Positions 10,819-22,929 of a DNA stretch of 64,000 nt are shown one piece after another. Both the position numbers and the translations under genes were made by a program. The notes beneath the pieces are model-generated. The model did not search any database. It had not been told where the DNA came from and saw only the letters and a list, made by a program, of their open reading frames with translations. This DNA comes from Blastocystis hominis (lineage: Eukaryota > Sar > Bigyra > Opalinata > Blastocystidae): the NCBI RefSeq assembly GCF_000151665.1, contig NW_013171827.1, forward strand, positions 1,261,066 through 1,325,065. The letters run 5' to 3'. How positions within the stretch are numbered: position 1 is the first letter of the stretch; every line of letters starts with the position of its first letter.

Positions 10819-12373
10819 TTACTCCGCTTTCCCAAGAATCTCCTTCTCGTGGTAGATTATTTCCGCTACACGTCACACCAATCCGTTCCAATCAAACCAT
10901 TATTAAAGATGCGATCGATAAGAGAAATGACTGTCACCACTCCCGCAATAATGGCAAAGAGGGACGTGATGAAGTGATAGAACGGCTTCTCCACATCCGA
11001 AATCACAATCGTCAACGGATTGAACTCAAAGCTAAACGTGGCCTCCGGGAAATCCTCATCGCTGATTCCCATCCCGCTATCACTCGTATATTGATACAGA
11101 TCGACCGTCTGCTCCTTGTGATTAATCTGCGTGGGGAACACCTTCAGAATATGCTCATAGGAGGTGTTCGTGGTGTACACTGGGAATGACTTCCCCTTCA
11201 AAACGTTCATTCCCTTCCGAATCTGCCCAGACACCGCCTCCAACTCATACGGCCGCAGCTCGTCGCCGAACGTCAGCGAGTTCACCTACTTCCCACGCCC
11301 CCGCTCCCTCTACGATGTGCGAAACGTCGATCTCCGCGGGCAGAACCGACCGCTGCGACCCGTGGCACGAAATGTGGAAATTCCCGGACATCCGCGGGAC
11401 CGTCAGCGAGCCCTGCAGCCGACAGCCCTCCTGCCCCGCGGTGAGGTTCAAAAGCGGGAGGTTGGCGGTCACGACGTCGCCCGCCTGCTTCAGCAATCCC
11501 TCCAAGAAGGCGAGGATGCTGTCCACGCTGCGCTGGCCGTGGTAGTGCGTGTATTTGTAGGGGCTGGTGGGAGTGAACGCGATCAGAGTCGGCAGCGCCT
11601 GGATTCGGTTCATGTGGCAGACATCGCGATTGCCACGGTCGGTGCAGTCGACCTTGGCGACGATGACGTTGGCGGAGAGCGAGCCTTGGACTACGCGCTG
11701 CGCGACGCCTTCGTAGATGGGAGCGAGCGCTTGGCACCAATGACACCATGGAGCGAAGAAGTTCACGAGGACCACCGGCTTGGAGGAGGTGATGCGCTGG
11801 AAAGCCTGGGTGCCTTTGATCAACGTGCTGACCGTTTCGGTCTTCATGACATCTTGATCGCTGAGGTCGAGATTCAGCTCCACTAGGAGTGAGAAGGGAG
11901 TGAGAAGATAGAGGAGTACTGGGAGATACCTCGCGAGAAACACCGTTTTCAAAAACTTGCCAGCGCCGAATGTTTTGAGTGACATTGATCTACAGATTGG
12001 ATCAAACGATAAGAGGAAAGTACACGGTGCGTACCCATCTGATTTACAATGTCCAGAGAAGCAAGATCACACGACAAGCTTTTCATCGTAATATCAAAAT
12101 TGATTTGGATATACTCATCGTCGTGCTGTTCAATGATATAATCAGTTCGAGCTAACAGTCAGTGAAACAAAAAATCCTCACTATCAATTGTAAAATAGTT
12201 ATTAAATTCAAGGGCTACCAGAGCAGCCACCAAGATGTAGCAAACAATTGTGAGAATTGTACCACAGATGGAACCTTCAGTAAGGTCGACTGGCACCTTT
12301 CTAGATCGATTGAAGGAGGCTCGAGCAACTACCTAAACATATCAAGTTTCCGAACGGTTGATCTCCACCCCAT
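10819..12373 (-). CDS. ER thioredoxin/ERV46-type fusion (PDIL5-4-like)
   Basis: A 453-aa protein matching the plant-type layout in which a thioredoxin domain is set inside an ERV41/ERV46 cargo-receptor framework. Exons are 12333-12373, 12182-12300, 12024-12151, 11920-11989, 11314-11882, 10898-11285 and 10819-10865. Introns are 32, 30, 34, 37, 28 and 32 nt. In order: an N-terminal cytosolic tip and membrane span (GTILTIVCYILVAALVALEF), the ERV luminal strand with MGTHRINVTQ, a thioredoxin domain with active site APWCHWCQ and the cis-Pro segment ALPTLIAF, the second ERV half (SHIVNSLTFGDELRPYE), and a C-terminal span (FITSLFAIIAGVVTVISLID). It probably shuttles between ER and Golgi and acts in oxidative folding or cargo selection. 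Exon frames sum to whole codons. Confidence 0.88.
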
Positions 12374-12540
12374 GTTGAAAAAACTATAAACTCATCGTCG
12401 ATTGTGTGTCCTTTCATCCATATTCCCTCCCTTTTAAAGCGTGCTTTTCCTTGGTTGATTCTCAAAAGTGGAATTCCAAAATTAGGGGAATTGTCGAATA
12501 AGCATGTCAGTATTCCATTCGTTTACCTGTTCCCCTACTA

Positions 12541-13977
12541 ATGTTCCGATCAGCAGTCGGTAAAGTAATTCGTCTCGGAGCTCAGTCCTCCAAAAGAATG
12601 AGTTCTACTCTAACTCTTGCTTCTCCTTCCCGCTCCAATGTCGGGTATGCGCTTGCTCTTGGAGCCTTCGGAGCAGCCTCAATCTTCATGATTAGAAAGC
12701 ATTTGAATGCGCAGGAAAAAGAAGGTGGTTATTTGTACACTTGGTATACGTTTCGTGCAGTTTGGTGATGGGCTAGGGGAAGTGGGCAATTTGGACAACT
12801 CGGAATTGGTACGCAGAACGATGAGTCGCTTCCTCAGATTGCCAAGGAAATCGACAACGAAATCTGCACTTTCACTGCTGCCGGAGCGAACAGTAGGCGT
12901 GTTTCCCTCACTCCCTCCAACTCTAGCTACCGCTGCCATTACGCAGGGAGGCGTGTTGTGGACCTTCGGTCAGGGCGACAGCAACCAGCTCGGCCACGGC
13001 GACACGGGCGATTGCTCCAACCAGGTCCTTCCGCGCGAAGTGGAAGATGCCTTCGATGGCCTCTCCGTCGTGAACTGCTCCATCTGCGACGGCCACATGG
13101 CCGCCGTTACCGAGGACGGCTCCGTCTGGACCTGGGGTCGCGGCACCTTCGGCCGTCTGGGTCATGAGTTCCCCATCGCATGATGCCTCAGCTCGTAGAG
13201 TCCACGAGACCGGAATTCCCGAAAAAGTCCCCGGATTGGACGGCATGCGCTTCGTGAAGGTCGCCTGCGGCCACGTGCACACCCTCGCCCTGACCGATGA
13301 TGGCCGCGTCTTCGCGTGGGGCAACAACAAAACCGGCTGCGTGGGCGTTTCGGACCGCGGCACGTGCGCCCCGCAGGAAATCGAGTCTCTGCGCGGAAAG
13401 AAGATCATCGACATTTCCGCGGGAATGGAGTCGTCTGCGGCGCTGTCGGCGGAGCACGAGGTGTACACGTGGGGCGCGGACAACTACGGGCAGCTGGGTC
13501 TGGGCCAGGGAGCGCGGTACATCAGCCAACCGACGCGCATCCGGACTCTGCGCAATGTGCCGATCGTGCAGATCGCGTGCGGGCAGTACCACATGCTGGC
13601 GCTGTCGGCGGCCGGAGAGGTGTACGCGTGGGGCCAGGGCCTGCAGGGCCAGACGGCGAACGAGAAGAAGGTGGACACGAACATCCCGCACGTGATCGAC
13701 GCGCTGAAGGAGAGCCGTGTGAAGATGATCGCGGCGGGAGGGTCGCATAGCGCGGTGGTGGACGATAAAGGACGGCTGTTCACGGTAGGAGAGGAGGAGG
13801 ACTGGGAGGTAGTTCGGGTGCGGACGGAACGGACAGCTGGGGAGAGGCGATAAAGTGGAGAGCATCGCGGCGTATCGCGTGGTGCCTACGCTCGTCGAGT
13901 ATCTGCAGGGAGTCAAGGTGATGCAGGTGGTCTGCGGAGGCGATCACACCGCGGTTATTGTGGATCGGAAGGTTTGA
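12541..13977 (+). CDS. RCC1-repeat protein with organelle presequence and membrane anchor
   Basis: A 436-aa model. Exons are 12541-12743, 12777-12892, 12927-13160, 13192-13784 and 13813-13977; introns are 33, 34, 31 and 28 nt. The N-terminus is Arg/Ser-rich (MFRSAVGKVIRLGAQSSKR) and followed by one hydrophobic span (VGYALALGAFGAASIFMI). Then come RCC1 propeller blades: YTWGSGQFGQLGIG, LWTFGQGDSNQLGHGD, VWTWGRG, VFAWGNNKTG, YTWGADNYGQLGLG, VYAWGQG and FTFGCGRNGQLGRGD. The layout recalls mitochondrial RCC1-like proteins rather than the nuclear Ran exchange factor. The TGA at 13975-13977 is encoded. Confidence 0.85.
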
Positions 13978-14041
13978 GAGGGGAAGGAGGAAGGAGAGTG
14001 CGGGCCTGGAAGTGCGGAATGAGGCTTTTTTGGGGTGGTGG

Positions 14042-14049
14042 TGTTTGTT
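14042..14049 (+). terminator. TGTTTGTT motif (RCC1-repeat gene)
   Basis: Exact motif 64 nt past the TGA. The next gene starts only 51 nt downstream. Confidence 0.75.
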
Positions 14050-14100
14050 GAATAACCGCGGAAGCGCAGATTTGTTTTGGTTGGGAGGATTGCGTGCAGT

Positions 14101-16775
14101 ATGGAGGACGAAGAGTATCAATTTGAGTCCAATCTGGAGGAGGAAGAGGATTATGGATTTGGGGAGAGTAGTGATGAATCGACCGAGGAAATTGTCGATT
14201 ATGAGGGAATGAAAAATGCGCTGGAGCTGTTTCAACAGGTTTGTAGTGGATTTGGGAGTGGCTGTGGCTCATTTGTGTGTAGTCCGATATCGCGAAGGAA
14301 GCACTGGAAAACGGAGTGGATCTAGTCGAGTACGAGCAGAAAATCGTGAGCGACCTCACTGCTGCTTCTCAGGCGTCGGTTGCGGATTATATTGCTGAGA
14401 GTGTGCACTTTGCAAAGCTTCATAAGTGGATTTTGCTATGGATTCTGAGGGGTAGAGAGATTAACGATTGTGACGCGCTTCTCGAACAAATTCAGTCACT
14501 TTTGCACACTTATCAGAGTAGTCTCACAGGAGTCGCAAACGAAATCCGAAATCTACAAGTGCTCTCCAAGAATTGGATTCATCGCTAGAACGACAGCGTA
14601 GCCATTTCGCAAAAGCTCGAAAATCGCCGAACAATGGATAGCATGATACGCGGCTTCATCAACCAGGTGGCCATCAATCCGAACATGGTGAAAGTGCTCG
14701 TCGAAGTACACCCATTGTTTTTTCTCTTTTTAACCTTACCAGGGCGAAATAAACGATGAATACATAGCGACGCTTCACAAATTCGACGCCCAGCTGGACT
14801 TCGTGTCCCAAGACGTTGAAAACGTGGGTATTTTTGCCATTCGATCGAATTCCAGGAGGAACTCCACGTAACCACCTCCGAAGTCAAGGCGGTCAAAGAG
14901 GTGCGGAGCGACCTGAACATCCTGAAATCGCAATGCGGCGCGCGTGTCCGCGATTATCTGCTCGGAATCGTCCACAAAATCACGGCAGAATCCAACCTGG
15001 AGGAGCTCCAGAACTCCGAACTCCTCGGAACCGCGGAAATCATGCTCTTCCTGAAGAAGCACATCCCCAAGACCTTCGAGGAAGTGGGGAAACGGGGAAA
15101 CTGGGACGTAGATCAAGCGGCAGTACGTCGGATTGGTCAAGGAAATCATGATGAACCGCGTCAAATCCTACCGCGAACTGTACCAGAACCGCGGGAATTC
15201 CTCACCTATAGCCTGCAGCCGCACGAAACCACCGTCGGGAACCCCGAAGATCCGCTCGTGGTTTCCCCTTTTCCCCTTTTTGTGAGTCGTAGCACACGCA
15301 GAGCGTCGTTCGCTCGTTCCTCAAAAAGAAGGTTTTTTTGGGGTTCCACGTTTCCACGATAGGCGCAGAAGACCCTCAAGGAATACGGTGTGGAGGGATT
15401 CGGCCTCGAGAACCGCGGGGACGTCCTCAATCACCTGGAAGACCCTCCGATTTTGGTGGAACCGCTGCAGGAAGGCGACGATCCGGACCTCGATTTCCCC
15501 GTTTGCTACCGCAGTTTGATCGTATCCCGCGGGGAAGACGGCTGAGTCGCAGAAGGTGATGACGGACTCGGCGTTGGCGGAGTTTTCGTTCGTGAAGGCC
15601 TTCTTCCACGCCGAGGATTCCGCGGTTTTCAACGAGATTTTCCGGGATGTCTGCAAATACGTATCTCCGTTTCCACGTTTCCACGTAGCTGCAAACGCAG
15701 ACGCTGGAGTGGTGCGCGAATTCGGTGGACTTCGTGGGCGTTTTGCTGGTGGCGATGCTCATCCAATCAATTGTGACGGTTTCGTTCGATCGAATTCGAT
15801 GAAGTGCAGCGCCTCCAATCGCGGGAATTCCCCGTTCTCATCGACTTCTGGCTGCCGCTCCGCGACAAGGTCCTGGCGCGATTTGCCGCGATTCTGGAGA
15901 AGCACGCGGGCGTAACTCCCCATCTGATTGGCTGATTGAATTAGGCGGCAAAAACCGCGCAGACGCAGGTGAAGTCGATGAACATCACCGAGCAGCTGCA
16001 CTACGCGATGAAGCGCTACGCCTGCATGGCGGGAGCGATTTTAGTGGGGATTTTTGGAGTGTTTGAAGTAGGCGCTGGGCGAAAAATACCCCGAATTTTT
16101 GCCAGATCGGAGCAAGTGGGAGCAGCCGCTCGATGGATTAACCGCGGAAGTGATGACGCTGATGCAGAAGATGAGCGAGTGCGTGGTGGAAGACGTGGAA
16201 ACGTGGAAACGGAGTGAGGGATAGAGGCAGATGGAATACTGTTTCAACACGCTGTGTTACATTCTGCAACAGTGGAAGGATTTGGGCGTTACGGTGACGG
16301 TAGAAACGTAGAAACGTGGTAACGTGTAGAAAGGGGAAGTGTACGAGTTGTTCGAGAAATACGTGGTGGAATTCTTGGATTCGGTGATGGCGGAGCACAT
16401 GAGTAGGGTCGAAAAGGGGAAATGAGGGAAAGGCTTCTTGTATGAGTTCGTGAAGAAGAACGAGAATAAAAAGGGATCGCATTTGAAGCTGTCGAGCAAT
16501 GAAATGAAGGGATTGAAGCGATATAAGGAAGGATTCAAGGACGACATCAAGGAAATGAACGATGCGATCCACGCGAAGGTGGAGAATTACGCGTTGGAGG
16601 TCTACAAAGCGGTGCGATGGGAGGAAAGAGGATTGATGGGTAGTTTGTGAAGCAGGTCAGCGATTATCACACGAAGTACATTCAGATTCTCGGAGGAACG
16701 TCCTTCGTGAAGGAGCTGGTGCCGGTGAAGCATGTGGTGAACGAGGCCATGCAGTACAGTGCGCAGTATGAATGA
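14101..16775 (+). CDS. VPS52: Vps52, GARP/EARP tethering complex subunit
   Basis: Subunit of the Golgi-associated retrograde tether that receives endosome-derived vesicles. The 698-aa model spans 19 exons and 18 introns (44, 30, 30, 37, 32, 28, 32, 35, 31, 31, 28, 31, 33, 28, 30, 36, 30 and 32 nt), and the frame is kept throughout. After an acidic N-terminus comes the Vps52 core: INDCDALLEQIQSLLHTYQ, EIRNLQ, INDEYIATLHKFDAQLDFVS, VRDYLLGIVHKI and FLKKHIPKTFEEIKRQYV, then helical regions to KHVVNEAMQYSAQYE. It has the highest intron density in the window, and several introns share sequence (see findings). It converges on the PHD gene, whose terminator lies 50 nt from its own. Confidence 0.9.
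15667..15684 (+). repeat. 18-nt intron repeat, copy A (inside VPS52 intron 15661-15688)
   Basis: CCGTTTCCACGTTTCCAC fills 18 of the 28 nt of this intron. It is the exact reverse complement of 16195-16212 in another intron of the same gene. A 15-nt direct match (TTCCACGTTTCCACG) lies at 15344-15358 in intron 15332-15362. Confidence 0.85.
16195..16212 (-). repeat. 18-nt intron repeat, inverted copy (VPS52 intron 16195-16224)
   Basis: GTGGAAACGTGGAAACGG starts exactly at the 5' splice site of this 30-nt intron and is the reverse complement of 15667-15684. Confidence 0.85.
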
Positions 16776-16802
16776 GAATGAGAAGAGAAACGTTTGGTGT
16801 TT

Positions 16803-16810
16803 TGTTTGTT
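16803..16810 (+). terminator. TGTTTGTT motif (VPS52)
   Basis: Exact motif 27 nt past the TGA of VPS52. Confidence 0.8.
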
Positions 16811-16859
16811 GTGAAAGAAAGATAGATAGATAGTGATGAATGAATGAATGAATGAATGA

Positions 16860-16867
16860 AACAAACA
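16860..16867 (-). terminator. TGTTTGTT motif (PHD gene)
   Basis: Exact motif 28 nt past the TAG of the multi-PHD gene; it faces the VPS52 motif across 49 nt. Confidence 0.8.
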
Positions 16868-16895
16868 CACAAACAAGTAAGCATGTACACTAAAA

Positions 16896-19800
16896 CTATT
16901 CTATTTTGATTCGTTTTTCCACAAACGGATCTGTGTCGTTCGCGCCTTCCTGCATCGCTCCTCCCTTCTCCTCCCCACTCGGCTGTAGACTGCTCTCCAG
17001 ATTGGTCTGCACGCTGCTCTGCACGCTCTGCGCCTCGTCCTGATTGGCCGGAACCGCATCCGGATCCACATACCCCGGATTCAATTGTCCGCCTCGCGCG
17101 ATCACTTCCTCCTCCGTCAGAATCGTCATTTTATTCATCGTGTCGCCCACGCAGCAATTCGGACAGTAGAACTGCGCGGCCTCGTCGTTCACATCCACAA
17201 ACCGGCCCCCATACATCGTTAAAAACCCGAGATACTTGCACTCCGCGTACCCCAAACAGTCCGAGTGGAACCACATCCCGCACCCATCGCACTGCACGAG
17301 AAACTCCGTGTTCTCCCACTCCAACGTGCGACACACGCAGTACACCTTCTCCGGACTTTCCTTCGTGATTCGGAACCGATCCGGGTCCAGCAGTTGGCTC
17401 GTCAGATCGGTCAGTTCCAGCGCGTCCTTCATCACCAGCTTCGCGATGGCCTGCTTCTCCGCGTCCACGCTCGGATAGCAGTAGCTCAGCAGCGACAAAT
17501 AGATCTCTCGGATGTTGAAGAGCAGCTGCTGCGGCTGGTAGTAGCTCCGGCGACGGTAGTGTCGGAAGAACGCCTGGATCGTCCCGTTCGCCACCGAGTA
17601 GCCCTTCCAGTTCCCGTAGATCGGCAGCTTCTTCTCGTCGATCAGCGCCTGGATCTTCAGCAGCACGTTCTCGTCGTTCTCCAGCAGCAGTCGCCCGCAG
17701 TGGCTGTCCTTCAGCCACAGCAGAATCGCTTGCTGGAACCGGTCGGACTGCGATCGCGGCTTCCGCGTGATGGTGAACTCCGTCGTGCTGTTCGGCTTGC
17801 GCCGCAGGCTGCTCAGCTTCTGCTTCGCGCGCTGCTTTCTCCGCTCTCGACGCTTCCGCATCCGCTCCAGCCCCTGGTTCTTCGCGTCCTCGTTGGATTC
17901 CGCCGTGCGACGCGGTCGCCCGCGCTTTCGAACGGGCTGCGGCGGGTCTTCGTAGTCGTCGTTCACTTTCTTTCGGGGCAGCTCGTCGCCGCCGATGGGC
18001 GAGACCCAATCCTCGCAGTGCTTTCGAGGCAGACTGCGGCCTTGGAAGCCTCCGGAGTGCTGCCAGCAGTGCATAAAGAAGTCTTTGTCGACGAGAACGT
18101 CCTCGACGGGCACCGCGTTGCGTCCGATTTTGTTGTTCCAGAACATTTCGAGCTGGTATTCGATGGCGCACATCGCGTGGACGCCGCGCGTGCAGCCGGC
18201 GCAGCAGCAGGGAATCACGCCGCCGCGGTGGCGGCAGAGCTGGCAGGCGAGGGCGCGGCGTTGTGAGCCGAGGCGCGAAGTGTCGATGAGATAGCGACGG
18301 CGATCTGGATCGGAACGGAGCGAAGTGTAGGGACTGATGTAGACGGAAGGGGAAGAAGATGGGATCGGGGGAGGCTGCGGAGTAGGCTGCGGTTCAGTGG
18401 GCTGCGGTTCAGTGGATTGGAGCTGAGATGACGGATCAATCGATTTCTGCTCACTAGATTGTTCATTGGATTGTTCATTGGATGGCTGCTCGATGGGTTT
18501 TGCTTCATTTGCGGTCGGTGCTGCACTACTCGCAGGATTGAATTCCGTTCCCATTTCCACTTCTGCTTCCATTCCAATACACGCACACTTCGGATGCGTG
18601 TTGGTTACGCTGCAATAGGGATGCCACAACGCACACGCCACATGCGCGTACTCCCCTTCGTTCAGCGTCGGCATCATCGCTCCCTTGCTGAATCCACAAA
18701 TGCAGCAATGCACCTTCGCTCGCAACTCGTGCAGTCTATCCAACACCGTGTACATCGACGAGTCCTCCTCCACCGCCTCGCTCGCCTCCGTGTTCTTTGG
18801 AGTCACGTGCAGAACGTCCCTTACGCCCATCTGCTTCACCAAGATGTCCTCACACACATTGCAGAACCAATCGCCCTGCGGAAGCCGCGTGAGATCGTAG
18901 CAGCACTGATGCACAGTCGCGTTGCATCCATCGCAGAATAGAATCATATTCCCATAATCCGAATCGCCATCGCCACACACTTCGCAGATCGCATCGTCGT
19001 CTTCTTCCTCCGTCTTTACGAGATCGGGATGCTTCTCGCGCGTGTATTTCATCACTTCGTCGTGGAGCTTCTCGCAGCGCTCCTTCAGAGTTAGCGATTC
19101 CTCGCTCGACTGCTCGCTTTGCGCCAGCGACAGGGTCAGTTTTCCCAACAAAGCCTCGTTTTCTTTCATCACATGAAACAGTTCTTCTTGGCAATGCTCG
19201 AGCTCGCGCTCCAATTCGTTTCCGTCGGAAATCACAACGTTCTCCCCTTCCGATTTCACGAACATGGCGTGGCGGATCGATAATGGAGAGGACGAAGAGG
19301 TCTCTGCGACTGTCGATGGCTCCACGAAATGCGGAACCTCGTTATGAATATATAACGAGATCGAATCTGGAGTGGTCGTAATGGATCGACCGATATCCGT
19401 CATCGCGGACTGAGAAGAAGATCGAAGCCAATGCGGATCGATTTGCTGAATGGCCGACTGCGAAGGTGAGGAATAATGATCCACAATCTCGCTCTTTTCG
19501 ATCTTCCCTGATTTACTAATCTGCAAATGAAGCGTTCCTTTCATCTGATTTGAATTCGAACTCTGTGAATCCGAGTTGGACGCTAAAGTACAAAGCAGAG
19601 TGCCTCGATAGGACGAACTCATATGCTGCAACAGAATGTTCTTCGCATCGAAATCGACCAGACTGATCTGCATCGGCGTGTAATGCTTCCCTTCGCCCTT
19701 CGGCAGAGCCTTCATTCCGTACTGCGACGTGTAGAACGACACCGAATTGTCCGTCGAGTCGCAGCATCCCATCGTCATCTGACACTTCTGGCCATGCAGA

Positions 19801-22800
19801 AACGCCAGCGACAGCAGCACCGATCCCGTCAGCGGCTCAGCGGACGCTCCGTACGTCTCGATATACTTCGCGTGCGTTTCCGGTGTGACTTTCTGCAATG
19901 TGCAGACATACACAGCGCGCACAGCGTCTCGGTCTTTCCCCACACAAGGGTAGTACCACATCAAATAGTAGTGCACCATGCCCACGGGGATTCGCTCCCC
20001 CTTCGCGTTCCGCCGCTCCGCGACAATCACGAACTCGTTCTTCTCGTAGAACGTTCCAGAATAGTCCTGCTCTTTCGAGAACGTGGGGTTGATCGTGTTC
20101 ACTTTGAGCAGCCACGGAATATCCTGGCGATACGCCCGTCGAAACATCGTGTTGGAGCACACGCCGTTCTTCGCTGCCCAGGCGATGAACTCCTCGTCGA
20201 CAAACCAATCGTGCGCTTCGCGCAGATCGGCGAAGTCGTTGATGTCGAATCCCTGGAACTGCATTGTTTTCTGGAGAGAACTGTTGGTGGCGCGGTGACT
20301 GCTGGAGGAAACGCGGAAGAACTGTTCTTCTTCTTCGAAGATGGGCGGTGCGTGGCTTTGCGTGCCGAGAGAAGGAATGATGAAGGAGGTGTCGCCTCGC
20401 AGAGCGTTGAGTTTGACTTCGGATGGAAGGGAGAATGAAGGGGTTAGGAATTGCTGGGCGTAGGCGATGAGCTGGGAGGAAAGCCAGGAAGAGTGAGTGG
20501 ATGTGGGGCGCAGGAAGGGAATGGCCGCAGAGAAGAAGTTAAAGAACGATTCGAAGTTCTGCAGATTGGGCTTGACGACATAGTAGAACTGGATCAACGA
20601 CCAGAACACATCGGATGAGATCACCGATTCCTTTTCTGGCTTCAATCTACCATTCATCACTCTCTCTTCCAAACCTACTTATCCAAAATCTCCTTCGGAA
20701 TCGATCCCGTTGGCTCCTGCTCTTTCGCTCGTCGTTTTCGATTCGGACCTCTTCGCTTCTTCTTCGACGTCGTCGTGTTCCCTCCATTCATCTTCGGCTT
20801 CCGATCGTTCTTCTTCTGCGTGTGCGACTTGCAGTAACTCAGATACATAAACTGTCCTCCTTTCTCGTCCGATGTCAGCAAATACCCCGCCTGCTGCGCA
20901 CAGTACGGATGATACGCGATCGAGCAATGCCGACTGCTGCACTGCACACACCCGCCTCCCTTCACTCCACAAATCGAGCACACCAGCTGCGCGCGCTCGC
21001 GCGAAATCCGGTTGATTCCCTCGACCAGCACTTCCGGACCCGTGAAATTCAAAGACAACTCGGGAGTGTAGAATACGCAAATGAGGTGGACGAAGATCCC
21101 GTCTTCCGTGCAGTGCATCGCACCGTCCGGCTTGTTACAGATATAACAGTACGTGCTGCTCGGAGCCCTTCCATGAGAACAGACGCTGCACATCCAGTCG
21201 CCTTCTGGGAGCGTAGCGATGCCATAGCAGCTCTGATGCACGGCGAGATTGCAGTGGTCGCAGAACACGAGCTGGTCGTCGGGCTCGCTGTATCCGTAGC
21301 CACAGATGTTGCACGTCTCTCCTTCCTCTTCTTCTTCTTCTTCGGTTTCTCCGGGTCCCTCGGTCTGGGTTTTCTCTGAGGGTTCGATGGGGGCCTCCAC
21401 TTCCATGCGTTTATCGACCTCTGGGATGGAGGAGGTATTGCGTGGTTCTGGGATGGAGGAAGCATCGCGGGGTTCTGAGATGGAGGAAGGGAGTTCGGGT
21501 TGAATAGATGTGTTGTCTTGAGGATGAGACGATGTGTGATTCGAAGAATGGAAAAAATCCACGATTGTTGGCTGATCCTTGACAGTGGATTCTTTTGATT
21601 CCTTTGATTCTTTGAGTTCCTTCACTTCCTTGGGCTCTTTAGATTCCTTGTGTTCCTTTGATTCTTTTGATTCCTTCACTTCCTTCACTTCATTGGATTC
21701 TTTTAATTCTTTTGATGCCTTTGATTCCTTTTCAATTTCCATTTTCTTTTCTTCCTGGTTAACAACCTCCGTTTTCATTTCGTTTGTCGCCTTCTCCTTT
21801 GTCACAACAACGCTCCCTTCGCTCTTTGCTTCCATCAAAACGCCTTTCTTTTCATTCTTCATATTCTCCTCTTCTCCAGTCTTCTGTCCCCTCCCTTCTT
21901 CTTCTTTTTCTTCTTCTCCAGCAGCTTTCTTCCCATTCTTCGGCTCACTCTCGCCCATTCCAGACACCACTGCCTGCTGCTTCCCATCCACTCGACTCTC
22001 TTTCTTTGCAGACGCGGAAACAGATAATATCGTTTCAGATTCTTTCAGTTTTCGCTTTTTGGGATGGTGCGGCTGGTGATATTTCACGAGTCGGAGCGAT
22101 TTCTTTGTGGCTGTATCCTGTGTGTCTGCGTTGGACGCGTGGTGGATTCGGCAAGCAAAGAGATCATCCGAAACAGCGGAGTGAAGTGAAATGTCGGGGA
22201 AAAACTCACAAAAACAGATTGGGTGGAACGAAAAATTGCAAGAAGGCGCTCTGCACTTTACTAAAAACCCACTCCGAATGTGGCAATAGAAACAAAGCTC
22301 TCTCGATCGGAGCATCAAACGAGAGGATGGTGTTGGAAGTAGTTTCTGTAAAAACAAATCTAGATTGTGCACTCTCTCGCCGCGAATTGCAGAAAAATCT
22401 ACTGGAGACACCAAAAACAGATTAGCGAAGGACTGAAAGTCGATGGTTACATTTCCTGTCCATTGCTGTGATATTTGTAACGTGTCATATATAGAACGGT
22501 ACTTGGTGACATACATGTAAAACAGAATAGCGCACTTGCCATGGACCCAATTGTTCCCATACAGCTCTTCGAATTAAAATGCTCACAATGCCTTACTGAA
22601 CGACAGCGCGGTACCAATTTCTCGGTCACACAGGAAACACTGGCAGATGCCAGGCTTTCCAGAAAGATACTTGCAACGGTCACAAACCCATTCGCTTTCA
22701 AGTGTTACCGGAAGACATTCTTTATGGATCTACAACAAGTTAGCATTTGAACCTAATCTCCAAGATAGTTGACAAACAAGACACTTTTTATGTCGCACAC

Positions 22801-22929
22801 ATCCTGTTCATTCCAAATCCAAACTCAAACCCAACATACTCTTGTAGAGCACGAAGAACACTGAATAAGCTCCCCCTCCTCCTCGCAATAACAAGATTTG
22901 TATTCTATGTCATGCTTCGATTGATTCAT
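16896..22929 (-). CDS. Multi-PHD-finger protein with acetyltransferase-like region
   Basis: One gene of about 1,953 aa made of two long open stretches joined by a 32-nt intron (20647-20678), plus 5' introns at 22566-22595 (30 nt) and 22730-22839 (110 nt). The start is ATG at 22929 (MNQSKHDIEYKS). Zinc modules in order: PHD (CYCEEEGELIQCSSC) plus extended PHD (FLCDREIG, NNWVHGKCA, CFYCHIRSGFLVKC); PHD (CNICGYGYSEPDDQLVFCDH) plus extended PHD (CYICNKPDGAM, CSICGVKGGGCVQC), about 21320-20830; a region at about 20130-19640 resembling a GNAT acetyltransferase (VSFYTSQYGMKALPKG); PHD (CEVCGDGDSDYGNMILFCDG) plus extended PHD, about 18990-18120; and a C-terminal PHD (VYCVCRTLEWENTEFLVQCD), about 17345-17150. 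Lys/Glu-rich repeats at 21590-21750 link modules. A histone-reading and perhaps acetylating chromatin role is likely; the acetyltransferase call is tentative. Confidence 0.8.

Noticed and set aside
16815..16860. GATA/GAAT microsatellite as a possible mobile-element trace
   Set aside because: Only simple tandem repeats in the short 3' gap between convergent genes; no terminal repeats or element genes. No CRISPR, transposase or integrase was seen anywhere in the window.
20647..20678. Boundary between two separate PHD-protein genes
   Set aside because: The apparent stop and new Met lie inside a 32-nt GT-AG intron. There is no terminator motif, and the frame continues ILDKLKPEKES.
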